A stretch of 64,000 nucleotides of DNA from Atrichornis clamosus (taxonomy: Eukaryota > Chordata > Aves > Passeriformes > Menuridae). The position numbers and the translations under genes are program-made. Under the pieces are notes generated by a model that saw only the letters and a list, made by a program, of their open reading frames with translations, had not been told where the DNA came from and searched no databases. The DNA lies in assembly GCA_013400975.1 (NCBI GenBank), contig WBMZ01011708.1:165307-229306 (forward strand). The letters run 5' to 3'. Numbering within the stretch: position 1 is the first letter of the stretch; each line of letters starts with the position of its first letter. Below are positions 12,295 through 25,440 of the stretch, one piece after another.

Positions 12295-13515
12295 GTGAGG
12301 AGTATTTCTAAAGGCTTTTAGCCTTTTATGACCTCTTTATATTGCCAAAGTGATGTAATTTGGATGAGTCCAATGGAGACTTAACTCCTTCATGTGCATT
12401 TTAAACTGGTGCATGCAGAAATGCACCACATCACAGTCCATGATGGATTTATCCGTCACTCAGGCCTGATGAATTTCTCCTCTCACTAAGCAGCATTACA
12501 GTGACATTTTCTAGCTATATAACTAGAATGAGACTTTACAATGTATGCTGCCCAGTTGCAGTAATTTAGTGAACATACCTGTTTAAATGAAAGATAGAGG
12601 AAAGGTGGATGATTTGTGTAGAAAGTAGCATCACCTGAGGAATCATTTTAAAAGGATGATTACAGCTATGATGTGTAGAGGCACAGTGAAAGAAATTGAC
12701 TTATATGGCCAGTTATAATATATTTCACCTAATGGGGGAAAAGCTGAGTCAATGAACAATTTTGTATCACCGTTATTGCAAAATGATCACAGTCCCCTTT
12801 ATCACACCTGTACAATATGCTGACTGAACAGGAAAACATGCAGTACACGCAGTGCAGTGATTTCTACCACTGTATAAGTAAATGTCAGACTTGTTTCATC
12901 TATTCGGTGATTTTCTTAATGAAAACGTCAGCATAACGCTGGCATTTTCCTCCTTTCATTTAATTCCTGCTCTCCTCTTTCATCCACTAGTTGACCTTTG
13001 TATGCATTTGGTAGCTTGCCCAAGGTGCTGTCACACCTTCACTGCTCCTCTCTAAAGATGGTCTTTCACTGCCAGATTCAAACAGGATACTCGGGAAGGA
13101 ATTGCAGGGCCCTGTTCCCAGTACAATGATGAAAATCTGAATGCTTTGCTACTTTAGGTGACTTTTCACTTCTTCTCTGAAAAGAATAATCAATGATTGT
13201 TTACCAAAATTAACCTGTTCAAAGAGCATCCTGTTACAGCAGTCCAGGGCTCAAGAGAAGCAGTCTCTAAAGGAACAACTACTGCACCAGCAGCACAGGA
13301 ATACTGAGAGCTAGTAACTGCTGACTGAGTCAGATGGTTTGTGGAATTATGTTTTCTCAGCACAAAAGGAAAGGGATGACACACAATTAGAATGAGAGAA
13401 GCTTTACACAAGACAATGACAAATAGGAGTAACATGAATTTTCTAAAATAGGAACAATTATATGCCATACTGACCAGTTTGGGACACCAAAATACACGAA
13501 AGACATTAAGCTATT

Positions 13516-13963
13516 AGTGACCGTCCAAAGGAGAGCAACGAAGATGAGGGGAAGCCATATGAGAAGTGGCAGAGGTCACTTGGTCTGTTTGGCCTGGAGA
13601 AGAGGAGGCTGAGGGGAGATCTCACTGCAGTTACAGTTTCCTTGTGAGGGGAAGCAGAACGGCAGGCACTGATCTCTCCCCAGTGGTGACCAGTGACAGG
13701 ACCCGAGGGAATGGCCTGGAGTTGTGTCAGGGGAGGTTGAGGCTGGATCTTAGAAAAAGGTTTTTCACTCAGAGGGTGGCTGAGCACTGGGACAGGCTCC
13801 CCGAGGGAGTGGTCACAGCACCAGCCTGACAGAGTTCAAGAAGTGTTTGGAGAATGCTCTCGGGCACATGAAGTGACTCTTCTTGGGGTGTTCTGTGCAA
13901 GGCCAGGAGTTGGGTCTGATGATCTTTGTAAGTCTCCAGCTCAGCCTATTCTGTGATTCTACG
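13516..13963 (+). mobile_element. CR1 LINE, 5'-truncated 3' fragment
   Basis: The stretch reads as the 3' end of a CR1 non-LTR retrotransposon in plus orientation. The frame from 13566 includes the C-terminal ORF2 block RLRLDLRKRFFTQRV followed by W and PEGVV (about 13738-13815). This is recognisable in all CR1 families. The fragment ends in CTGTGATTCTAC, a variant of the CR1 terminal octamer repeat. It has lost its 5' part, as nearly all CR1 copies have, and carries stops and indels, so it is inactive. The 5' boundary near 13516 is approximate. Confidence 0.85.
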
Positions 13964-16900
13964 AAAATCAGGTCACATTTATAGTACCGTGTTGTACAGA
14001 GAAAACTTAATAATACTGTTGAGCCGGTAGTTGCCCTGAAAGTTGAACACTTCATCTGGGTAGATATTATTTGTAGTAGAACTACAAAGGAATCATGATT
14101 CATGTGGCTGAAATAGAAAGATAAAGGTTTCTTTTTTTAACACAAATCCTGATTGTGTACCATTTTTCCTGGTGGTCTGAGTGGATTTGTCTCCACTGCA
14201 CTGCATTTAGCAGCCTCTTGCATATGTTAGCCAACACCTGACCTCACAGGAGAGCCAGCAAGAAAGGGCAAGGTGTACAAGAAGGAAGTAGTAAAAGTTG
14301 AGAGAATACACAGTAGCAAATGGTTCAAAAAGAGACTAAGTCCAAAGCTTCCTTCCTGAGCAGTGCCATTCTGAGGGTTTGTTCTTTCTTTCCAGGGTCT
14401 CTACACTCCCAAAGTCTAACTTTCCACCACAGAAGCTCCTGCCTCCTGGAATGAACAGAATAGATGCAATTACTTTTTCTACATCATCCTCCCATTGCTT
14501 TATGATATTCTTTTACCTTGCCTGTGGGTTAAGAAAGGAATGGGCTAACTGCAAGAACAAATAGTTCCTGGCTACTGGATTTCACAAGATTCACCAAAAT
14601 CCAAACCTGTCTGGGCTACACAACTTTAGTTACCTTTGCTAATATTGTGCTATGTCAATATATTGGTTTATCCCTGACAAACTTCATTTACCACAAACAG
14701 AAACACAAGGAATTCCAGACTCGGGCATAAAGGACTTAAACTGTATCTGCTAGCAGCAGTTAACTCTAAACCAAAGACAACTTATTTGGGGAAAGGAATA
14801 ATCATCCCTTTTAATCCCCTTCTACACAGCATAACAAAACATATCTCATAAAAACAACGACGTTATGAATTTGACAGGTTTCTGCTCTGCCACAAGTCTC
14901 TTACTGTTAGTCAGGCCTTTACCTGTAATACCTATAATCAGTTTTTGCCCATGAAAACATGGATAAAACAAGGCATACAGCAAGGTGTTGAACATAGTAA
15001 GTAGGTTAAAGTAGTTAAAGCTTCAGCTAAATATTTTTCACCTTCATCAGTTCACTGCATGCTGAGAAAAATAACTTCCAGGAGGAAACGCATTTCACAT
15101 GCCATAGGAAAATGTTCACAGCCTGAAAAAATGAGACAGCAAAAGGATCAGAAGTCAGCAAATGACTGAAGTGCGCTCCTCTCTGCCATGGACAATGGCA
15201 CACAGGCACCTCAGCACTGGATCAGCATCTCTGAAGTTTGGAACACCAACAACTTCTTTAACCAACTTTAGACACTTGTGATTGAGATTTTTGGCCATGC
15301 GCTCTGTGCAAAAGCATAATCGAATGACAAAGTTCTGCTGTAATAAATGACTCCATGTAATGGTGAGTGCTACAGAGCAGATTGCTTATTTCTAGGAGTG
15401 AAAGATACAGTACTCGTTCAAGGATAATCTGATAATAGATCACGAGGAATTCCAATGCCACAAAAGACTAAGCAGAGCCTTGGGATTTCACCAAGAAGAG
15501 GGACGTAACTAACCTAACACAATCTAATGATGAAGGAGATTCACTGCAAGCTGATATACTGTTACACAGCCTTCTCTGGTCTCACCTCATCTGAAGGAAC
15601 TGAAATGTTTTCCATAATGGGCCATAAAGCCTGTGTTTTCCCCTGCAGCAAAAACCAACAGGTTTTACTTTGCAGGAAAGAAATCTGCACAAGCACTCTG
15701 AGAGTATATAAAAACAAACCACTTCTTTCAACTAAACAAAATCAGCATAAGTAATACAAATTTCCTATGTCCTACACAAGAAAACATTCTTTATCAAACC
15801 CTGCAAAAACAACCTGAAAAAGATGATCCGGCTGTAGCACATCCTATCAGTTTTACACCAGCTGCTATTTTGTTAGCGTTTGCTTGTTTGTAGGGGCAGG
15901 CTGCACTGTTGTGGTAGCAAATTTTACAAACTGTGAACTTTCTATATGAAATATTGCCTCTTTTTCTATTGGGAAAACTGAGTTAATGGCAACCAAGATA
16001 ACATTTGGCTAAACAATATATGAGGACAGACAAAAGGGGCAAGTCTTAGAATCACTGGAAAGAGAGAATTTGAGCCAGCCTTCTACGTTCTCCAGAAGAG
16101 GAAAATGCATAAACAGTTGATTTTAAATAGGAGAACAAATAAGAAGACTAAAACCCTACTAGATATAGAAAAAAGCTGAATTCTTTTCCCAAGTGTTATT
16201 TCTAAAGAAAGTTTTCAAAGGAAAAGAGTTGAACACACACTTTTCCCACTCTGTTCTGAGTCTGGGACCATTATTCCATAATTATTAAGGAAAAAGAAGA
16301 AAGCTCAAATTATTATAAAACCGTAAGCATCACCATCCAAGCCTGGATGGCCTTTTTTGCTTGTCAGAAGATATGTTATAATTAGATTTAATCTACATCC
16401 TATTTCATTCAAAATAAGTAAGTTTGCTTCATATTTTCTGTGGGTTTTTTTTATTTACTTGCAACTTACCAAAGTTTATAACCTTAAATTGATGGATAAG
16501 CTTTTTAAAACTATGTACTGGCATAGTTATCTACATAACACATGAGTGACAGTTTTACAAGATCAAATGTAATATTATCAAACCCATACAGGCAGAAAGA
16601 AAGGTTTTAGTGTGATGTTACCCAGGAGACTTCTCTAATAGGCACTCCCGCCTCTGCCCTGAAAAGTAAAGAACTACTGGGTTATGTTTTTAATTCAAAC
16701 TTGTTCCTTCCCATCTGTTTGTTATCCCATGACATAGTTAATCAAGACTAGATGTATGTGTTTTGCTGTGGAAAAACAAAAAAATAATCTTCTCTCTTTT
16801 CTTTTTCTTTATTGCCCAGTTTAAGATACAAATAGTTCAGTTTTCATGATTCCTCTCCTCTCCTTCTCTTTCCTGATCCTGTATAACTTTACGTGGTTTT

Positions 16901-18044
16901 ATAGACTAAGAGACAGGGTACAATTTAAAGAGTTTTAATGACTGAGAAATTGTTGAAATAGCTGCTTCTACTGCAACACATGAATGAAGTTTGCCTATGA
17001 TATTTTTTCACTACACTAACTGTTAATCTGACTAGCAGCTTACTTGTTAATTTAAATAGCACATTCTGTTTTATTGCTTAGAGCCTCAAATTCTCTTCTA
17101 AGATATTCTTCTAGAATTACCTATGAGCAATCCTGTGAAGCTTTAAACATAAAGCTCATTACCATTTAAAGTAGATAACCTTAGGTAGTTAGAAGATGTG
17201 ATTCTATGACATAAGTCAAGTAATTTTAGCAATGATTAAGGAAACAGAATTTTTGAAGCACTATAATTTTCATGAAAATTCCCCACGTTTGAAAGAGATA
17301 TTGTACGTGACCGAGATCACACAATCTTTTACTCTTGCTTAAGAGGTTGCACGTTATTCATTTATAATAACAGGCCACTTTATAGAGTCTTACTATTTTC
17401 AGTGAATCATTTTGAAGGAGGGCATTGTAATGACCTAATAAACCATGAGTTCAGAATTTGAAAATCAGAGAGGAAAATTTATTTGAAAATATTTCTTAAT
17501 CAAAAGAAGTGTCTTAAGTCCTATTTGAGAACTTTCTTGATTACCACATTCTCAGCTTCATGGTTAACTCTAAGCCCAAACAGCCTGACTGACAACTCAT
17601 GTGCTTAATGCTAAAATAGCACTGAAGTGCTTTAAACCAGGATCTAAATATTTCATACAGATATGATCAGAAGCATGTATTCATCTTGGACAGGGACTCA
17701 CATTCCATTTACATACCTCCTTGTCTTTGAGTATATGGTCTGAAGTTCAGAGCCTTAAAAATACATTTATTTCAAAGGGTGCTGGATCTGGCATTAATGA
17801 ATAACTCTAGCTGCAGTAATATGCTATTTGAAAATATTTAATTGAGCTCTGAAAACTCCATGGGATACTAAAGCAATTTTTAGTATAGTTTGACTAAACT
17901 CAATGGCCAAACTGTAACACTTCTGAGGCAAGCCCTGAAAGAGCTGAAACTAGAAGACTTGATGGCATAACCCTTCTTGCAAGAAAACTAAGCATCAGGA
18001 TGTATTCACATTGCCTCTGCAGGAACAATATTTTCATTCAATGC
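13964..18044. other. Unique AT-rich DNA, no gene recognised
   Basis: Only short frames without domains occur here. GATTCTATGA at about 17200 resembles a CR1 terminal octamer, but no CR1 body precedes it, so I do not call an element. Pyrimidine-rich sequence occurs at about 16790-16870. Confidence 0.55.
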
Positions 18045-18862
18045 TATCCAGAGGGCAAGATCAGGAAGCAAGCCCATAGCAATTTCATGCAGTTTGACAA
18101 GATCAAATGCAAGGTGCTGGACCTGAGTCAGGGCAATCTCTGGTGTCAGTCCAGGCTGGGGAAGAGCAGACGGAGCAGCCCTGCCCAGAAGGGCCTGGGG
18201 GTGCTGGTGGGTGAGCGCTGGACATGCCCCGGCCATGGGCACTCAGAGCCCAGAGAGCCAAACGTGTCCTGGGCTGCATCCACAGCCCCGTGGGCAGCAG
18301 GGGAGGGAGGGGATCCTGCCCCTCTGCCCTGCTCCGGTGAGACCCCACCTGCAGGGCTGCATCCAGCCCTGGGGTCCCAGCACAGGCAGCACATGGAGCT
18401 GTTGGAGGGAGTCCAGAGCAGGTCACCAAGTTGATCAGAGGGATGGAGCACCTCCCCTGTGATGAAAAGCTGAGAGAATTGGGTTTGTTCAGCCTGGAAA
18501 AGAGAAGGCTTAGAGGTGACTTAATTGTGACCTTCCCAGTACCTGATGGGGGCCTGCAAGAAAGATGGAGAAGGACTTTTTACAAGAGTCTATAGTGACA
18601 GGACAAGGGGGAATGGCTTCAAACTGAGAGTAGGTTTAGGTCAGACTTCAGTAAGAAATTCTTTACTGTGAGGGTGGTGAGGCTGGAACAGGTTTCCAGG
18701 AGAAGCTGTGGATAACCCCATCCCTAGAAGTGTTCAAGGCCAGGCTGGATGGAGCTCTGTGCAACCTGGCCCAGTGAAAGGTGTCCTGCTCATGGCAGGG
18801 GATTGGATCTCGATGATCTTTAAGGTCCCCTACAACCCAAACCATTCTATGATTTTATGACA
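18045..18862 (+). mobile_element. CR1 LINE, 5'-truncated, 3' end intact
   Basis: The left part translates as the end of the CR1 reverse transcriptase ORF (block KIKCKVLDLSQGN at about 18090-18140, then SSPAQKGLGVLVGE). It is followed by the characteristic CR1 C-terminal region with frameshifts. The right end reads GGTCCCCTACAACCCAAACC, then ATTCTATGATTTTATGA, the normal CR1 3' terminus with its octamer repeats. 18146-18300 is nearly identical to 56990-57144, so both come from one CR1 subfamily. The ORF is broken by indels and is not functional. The left boundary is approximate. Confidence 0.9.
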
Positions 18863-21348
18863 CCACTCCTAGGACTTACACTGAACACAGTCAATAAATT
18901 TGCTGCCTTGGAAGCAAGTAATGGCAATAAGCAATACTGGCACATTACTGCAAGTTTCTTAAGTTAATTGAATCAACGTATAAAAATGTTTTCCCTATGT
19001 TATAAATCTCATTATAATCAACCTCTCTATGGCAGGCACTTCCCTGTGATATGCAAATTTCAATTATTTATTTAGAATATATTCAGCATTTTCATATGAT
19101 GCCATTTCCTGTTTAAAAAAACTTGAGAGTTGCACTAAACACCCAGCTCTCCTTTGGAGCTGTTATTAGCAACACTGTATGCCAACATAACAATGGAACC
19201 TTTCAAATATTCGGGTTACAAATATACTTTGGAGGTCAAAAAAGGGTTTCACTCAAACTTCATGGAGGAGCTTCCTGATTAAATCTGCTTTGCTGACCTC
19301 TTTACAATATGCAATATGGAAAAAGATCAAGTTTTAAGGTTATTTTACTTATTTCTCCCCAACAAAAGAGAATACACTTCATGATTGTCATTTACTACCA
19401 TACTGAAGTTCAGTCTCAATGAACTCATGTTGGATTTCTAAGTGATCAGCAACATCCACTGAAGGAGAAATACAGACCACTGACAAAAATGTACCAGTGA
19501 CCCACTGATGCTATGAACCTCTCTTTCTCAACCAGTGTTGTTTAACATTCTGAAGACCTTTCTCAAGGTGAAAAAAAAAAAGAAGCACCAGAAAACAGAT
19601 GTTTTCTAATGGAACTCTTTCACAGTTTACTGAGTTTCTCATTGTTTCTTGTAAGACATGAAGAACATGGCAACAGAAGTCATACAAAAGCCACACAATA
19701 AGATTGTAAGTTAAAGAGATACGGAGTTCTTTTTATTCCCTGAGTAGCAAATGCTTCCCCTCCATCACAGTTACTGTGAATACAGAACAATGAGACCACA
19801 ACTTGTCCCATGGATAATTATGATTTAAATTTGTACAAAGCATGTTTTCTCTTGTGATTCTAATCGTGTAATCTCACTAGGAACAAAAGAACTTTCATGA
19901 TGACGGCCATCTCTTAGGATTGCAAAACTCAACCTGTGAATTTCTGTTCTTTTTCCTTTTTATTGCTTTTGCAGAAAGTTGCATAGAATAATACATTACT
20001 TCAATGTGGACTAGACTGCCACTAACAATAATTTCCAAAGAAGCATTAAGATTTAATAAATTCTTTGTGCTTGTTTGTTTTTTGGGATTCACAGGGAAAA
20101 ATTAAATTTGCATGAAAGAAATATCTGAAGTGTAAGTATCACAGGGTCAAAGAACTGAACAGTAAAGCATATAGCAGGAAAACAAGGATTCATTACTAAA
20201 GTAGATTAAATCGTCTCATCAAAATGAGGCAGTTATCAGAGGGGCGTGGCACTAAAAAAATGTATACACAAAGCTTGCATACACAGTCAGTTGGATAAAA
20301 CACCTTTAGGTATCAGAGGAAGCTTGATCATAGACAGCTAAATGATGAATGCTAAACTGTGATAGAAGGATACATTAAAAAAATATACTTGAAGGTCCAT
20401 AAATAACCCCAGCTAAGACTTGTTTGATGACAAATTCAAATATCAGCCCGTGAATGATTGGTTGCACCCATCACAGATATTTCTCCTTTTTTTTCTTTCT
20501 GGCCCCTTGAATATGTAATTGCACTGTTCAAAAGAGAAGAAATTCAAAAGGAGCAGTAATTGTAGAAAATCCACTGGACAAAACCAGCAGATATGTAGAG
20601 GATATAGATTTCAGTCTCCCTGGATCCCACCTCTCTGGCTATGCCTCATGTGACAGACTTAGGTAAAATAGGAAATTGCAGAAAAGCAAAGAGCCTGGTA
20701 AGGATATGAAACAGCTTCTGAAGTTGTTTACATGGATTCTTTTCTTCAGCATTTTCTATTAACTGGATGTAATTGCTTTGTGTTCTCTGAAGCCTTCCTT
20801 GTAGAAGGGAACAAAGACAACTTGCAGATTTTTGACATAATGATTGGTTTTGAGGATGGTTCCTACCATGTTTAATGTCCTGCTGCTTAAATGCCATTTG
20901 GATATATGCACCCCTTGGAAATACACAGGCAAGCAAACAGGAACCTCTTTCTTAATTGGGGGAAGCTAAGAGGATTTTTTGATCCTTACTAGAAACCCAT
21001 TCTGGCAACACTGTATAGACTCTTAACTCCTGTGAAAAGCCTCGTAAACTATTTCTGAATACAATCCCTATATTCACTTTGGCAAAGACAACAACAAACT
21101 CAGGATTCTAGTTTAGGTTTGTAATATATCTTTCTCTGCAGATGAGAGTTCTGCCTGCAATTTCTGCCTTTGTAGAGGAAGGAGAGTGATCTGTTTTGCC
21201 TGCCTGTGTGGCTTTGAGGTCTGCCTTCTCCCTTTCCAAAGTAATCCAATAAAATAAAAAGTGCTCTGGAAAGCATGACTCCTACAAGAGGCATACACTG
21301 ACTTTGAGAGAGAAAAAGTGTCTGCATTAGGATGATAAATGACTAACT

Positions 21349-21374
21349 ATAATTAATTAATCAATTAATTGATT
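21349..21374. repeat. AATTAATT-rich palindromic cluster
   Basis: It includes the perfect 14-bp palindrome ATCAATTAATTGAT (21360-21373) next to further AATTAATTAA. TAAT/ATTA cores spaced this closely match the general form of homeodomain binding sites. They also arise easily as simple AT-rich sequence, so any regulatory role is inference. Confidence 0.6.
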
Positions 21375-22525
21375 TTACAATAAAACCCAGTATTATAAGT
21401 AGTGGTCTTAAATACACCATGACCTGCAGTTTTATCTGATAAATTATGCTCCATCAAAATCCACAGTCAGCAGTTATTTATTGTGCAAAGTTCCAAATTG
21501 GATCTTCTACTTCTGAATTAATTTGGATCCTAAGTATTTTGCATTTGTATTGCCACCCAAAAGGGTTCTTGTAAAAATCATGTTTAAGAAAGGGATATAC
21601 AATATTTACAGTAGGAACATGCTTGACTTTCTATGATATTAACAAAGCTTAGCAAAAGGGAACAATGCTCATCATCTAAATGTCTGGTCTAGAAAAATTA
21701 CTCCTGGGGTAATTTCAGGATGCTGCTCTCCCTGGATTCAATTTATGTTCTGCATCTACAATAAAGGGCAAATGTCTCTGCAGTTCCCTGCTGAAATCAG
21801 TGTTGGGCTTGTACTTCTCAGTCTCACAGCTTGGAAGAATGCCATTACAAAGCAGCACGGAAAAGGGAAATGAGCCACCGCAGAGAAAGTCAAAAGTGAA
21901 GATGCACTTCAAATCAATTTTGCCATGAAGTTGAGCTCTTGTTATGTCTGGTAGGAATGGATTTTAACAGATAGGAGAGAATAACCTCAGGGCTACTATT
22001 CTCCTAATCACACAGATCTTTCCATTTTCTTTTTAACTTTGCTGGAAAAACCAAACTGTTAACAGACTGTTTAAAATAAATTTATTTTTATGGTGCTAAA
22101 TGTCTAATAAAATCTCAGAAAAGCGGTTCCATCTTGGAAAAAAGACGTTATTTAACCTATGAAACATGTTAAACAGATTATTAAAGTGGGACTTTGTTAT
22201 TCTGCTTTGTTGAAAGTGCTTTCCCAAAGATGATGGAAAAGACAAAAGAAGCATCAGTCTGATGAAGTATTAGAACTTTGAAATGGCATTTGACAACATA
22301 TCAAATAAAGGGCACAATTCAATATGGGATCACAATTCAGATAGTCGGTAGTATTTAGAAGACCACACCATTTTAAAATCCACTAAAATATGTTTTTGTA
22401 AGTGCTATCCTACTGCACAGGACACAAGCTGAGGAATAAGATTTCAGAATAGCTGAAAAATCACAATTGCTCATAACCACTCCAAGGCTTTTCCACAACT
22501 AACTGAAATATAGGTCATAAGTGTC

Positions 22526-22539
22526 AAAAAAAAAAAAAA
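22526..22539. repeat. Poly(A) run, 14 bases
   Basis: A simple homopolymer just downstream (in the plus sense, left) of the minus-strand exon-like block at 22565-22631. No associated element was recognised. Confidence 0.8.
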
Positions 22540-22564
22540 GAAAAATTCAGCTTCAAATACTTAC

Positions 22565-22631
22565 CATAAGCCCATCACTACAGTTACACACATCAGCATC
22601 TTTGAGTTGAGCTTGCAGCAGCAGTTAGGTA
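22565..22631 (-). other. Candidate exon (67 nt) on minus strand
   Basis: Read on the minus strand, a pyrimidine-rich tract (CTTTCTCTCTTTGCCGACAG) precedes the block and GTAAGT (complement of 22559-22564) follows it directly, so both splice consensus sites are strong. One minus frame, entered after an early stop, reads LLLQAQLKDADVCNCSDGLM up to the donor. Another is open throughout. I recognise no family. Together with 23589-23658 it could form two exons of a minus-strand, probably noncoding, transcript. Confidence 0.2.
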
Positions 22632-23588
22632 CTGTCGGCAAAGAGAGAAAGCAAAGTTTGTTGCTACAAATTTTTTATTATTGCTCAAACTATCCAGGTC
22701 TGCAGTGTGGTTTAGAGCAGCTCCACGGTTAGAATGTGTTTGGGATTTGTTATCATTTGGGCAAGCACGACAAGATAAGATCTTAACTACTGTATTCAAA
22801 ACATACACAAGTTCATTTACACTGCCTACAGCGCTGTATTGATTGCTATCTCTTTTCTGGGTTATTTCACTAACAAAAGGGTCATAACAAAAGTACACAA
22901 ACCAGTCAGCCTACAGACATTAGCTCCCCCCTGCTCCCCCAAGTGTTTATGTAACAAAGTTGTGTGTGGTTGGTAGTGGCTTAGGTACGTTGCCAAAAGA
23001 GTTTTCATCGACTCGCCATTTATTTGCATTGCAACATTCTCAAATTCACTTCATCTATTTTTAGAGATGGATAATAAACATTTATGTGATCAAAATAAAT
23101 AATACAGGACTACTGAAACATCTCCAAGGCTTTGCTATTCAGAATGGCATCAGCTCCTGCCAAAGAAGTACACTCAGCACTAGCCACACTTCAGTTTTCA
23201 GCCATTTATTTTTGACATAATGAAAATGCCTTCTCTCCGAGTGCATGGCCACTCTTCCTCTCTTACGTCAGAGTCTGCAAGCTACAGAGGGTAAAAGATG
23301 TATGAGCCTGTTCAGACTGAGAGAGCCAGCAACTTAGCCAGTATGTTTCTTTTTTTAGTATTTAATATCTTTCCTGACTGCAGCAGATTTAGTGTGCTTG
23401 GAAGTTAACACTGAAATATTTGGACTACCACTGTTTGAGGGACAGTGACCGCTGAGACAGGACAGTGAGTCAGAATTTTTGCTTGTTCTACATTTAAACA
23501 CATTGTTAAAGAGATAGGATAAATACTTTTTTTCCAAAGAATTCGACGCATCAGGCCGTGCCACTGTGAATCACACACTGCTGCTTAC

Positions 23589-23658
23589 CAGACATGTCTC
23601 TCTAACTGCAGCCTCTCACATTCTTTTGTGCATGCTTACAGTGTGCAGACTGGAAGTC
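23589..23658 (-). other. Candidate noncoding exon (70 nt) on minus strand
   Basis: On the minus strand a long pyrimidine tract ending in CATTTTAG runs into the block at 23658, and GTAAGC (complement of 23583-23588) follows the last base at 23589. All three frames contain a stop, so if spliced it would be untranslated or lncRNA. It lies about 950 bp upstream, in transcript direction, of the second minus-strand block at 22565-22631. Confidence 0.2.
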
Positions 23659-25440
23659 CTAAAATGAAAAGGGAAAGGGAAAAAAATGGATTCCAGGTGA
23701 TCTGACCGGATTCAGACTGCAGAATCTGAGGCAGCAGCTGCTTAAAGCTTGGGAAGGGGTTATCTAACTAAACCTGAGGGATTAATGTATTACACTATTC
23801 CTAGATAACCTATCAGCAAAAGTGTTAACTAAGAGTTTGTAACACAAGTAAAAGCATTCACCACTTCTACTTCAGCAGCCTAAAACTAAAAGAGAGTGCA
23901 TACTGACATCAGATCAGTCCTTTCTAAAGATTTATATAGAACTGCACTGTTTCCTGCAATCAGCAGTTTTAGGCCAAATTCTATGAATCCCAGTGACCTT
24001 GTCTTTTATCAAATAAAATGCGAAGCACTGGTGAATTGAATGGAAACTTTAACTAAGCTCAACAACAGTTTAAGCATTCCATGCTGGGATATGCAAAAGA
24101 ACAAGGCTATTCTGTAAAAGTACAAGAAGCCATGTAGTAGATTAGATTGTCTGTACCAGCATCTCTGAAATTCAATCCTTCCTTAAATCATTTCAAAGGC
24201 AGATGGACAATGTTTTGCCAAGTCTGCAATTTGGTGGTGATGAAATTGCCTCATGAATGTGAAGTTAGATGACTACTTAGAATTTCATATATTTGTGAGA
24301 GAACAGAGGAAGAATTATCTGAGGTCTTCTAAACTGCAAGAAAACAGAGGAAATTGGCTACATGCTGAAGCACTGACAAAAGGACAAGTTGAATCTGTTT
24401 ATAAGAATGCTGGCAGAAGATTTAAGTGCCTTACAATTTCAAATCAAAGGCCTGCTGGTGGAGAAAAGATGGAGAGAAAAAAGAGGAATCTGCAAGTACA
24501 GTTACATTTTGCTTCTGATATGAGATAGAAAAGAGGAACAGAGAAATTAAGAGGGAGGAGAGGGTAAGGAGTTTTTATACAGGTAAATATTTCTGAGCTC
24601 AAATTTGCAAAAAAAATAGGAGTAAATGGGAAAAATAATAACTATGGTAAATACATCGGAAAGAATCCCCTGGAATATAAAAAAAATTCTACTGTTTAGT
24701 TTTGTATGATAGTGAGGATATTTAAATACCTGTTGGTTTGATGAGTTTGTTATAATACTTGCAGTATAAGCTGTGCAAACTGCTTGTAGTTCACTTTGCC
24801 ATGCTACACTTCAATCGTTTTCTGTGTTATATTTAAAGAGGAGGTTTTATAACCCATTTTCCTACACTTGGTTTTAGTTTGTGCGGGGAGCCCCTGTGCA
24901 AAAGCTGGCAACACTGGCAGATAACAGAGTTAAAATGTACTCCTATCTATATAATGATACAAAAATATCATTACTCTTGATATGCTATACAGGTACTTTT
25001 CTACAAGGGAGGCAGGAAAAGAGGGACATCCCCAGCCATTTTCTTGCTTGGAACATCAACATCCCTACAGTTACTAAACATTAATAAGTGCACACAGTAA
25101 AGGCAGATCAATTCTGAAGAAAGGGATGAAAAGGAAAGCCTAAAAACAATTTGTAAAAGGACTCAAACTTCTGAAATAGATGTGACTTTGGACATCTGAC
25201 TTCAACTGTGTGATCCAAGCAGTTTCTGTTCTTTGTCTCTTTGAACAATAAGGCTTTGCCAACTCTGAATATATGATTTTGATTTGAAACTTTATTTCTA
25301 CATTTACTTGTACCAATTTCCCTGTTTAAATGCCAGCAGAATAAGAAAAATGGACAGAACAATGCTTAGGTTTTAAGTACTCATTCCAGGGTGGCCTCAA
25401 GGCTTGTTTGTGTACCTGATCATGGCATGCTTAACCCACA

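Larger units (their letters stand above)
3446..13515. other. Long unique AT-rich stretch, no gene recognised
   Basis: About 10 kb without a recognisable gene or well-preserved transposon. It holds purine-rich tracts (about 4532-4600 and 5400-5530), a 15-bp tandem repeat (5176-5214), a 19-base T run (9027-9045) and scattered 60-80 codon frames without known domains. The longest frame (10884-11357, minus, 157 codons) overlaps open frames on the other strand and resembles no family I know. A CpG-bearing segment at about 7400-7810 and a protein-like frame at 8637-8864 (minus) are discussed among the findings. Confidence 0.55.
18863..25440. other. Unique AT-rich DNA, no gene recognised
   Basis: No preserved transposon or protein domain was seen. 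The region contains an AATT-rich palindrome (21349-21373), a 14-base A run (22526-22539), and the two minus-strand exon-like blocks listed separately. Open frames up to 101 codons (22593-22898, minus) have no recognisable family. Confidence 0.55.

Noticed and set aside
17190..17215. CR1 terminal octamer GATTCTATGA
   Set aside because: No CR1 body lies on either side, so a chance 10-mer is more likely.
18000..18451. Four overlapping frames of 78-144 codons
   Set aside because: All are translations of the CR1 element on one strand or the other.
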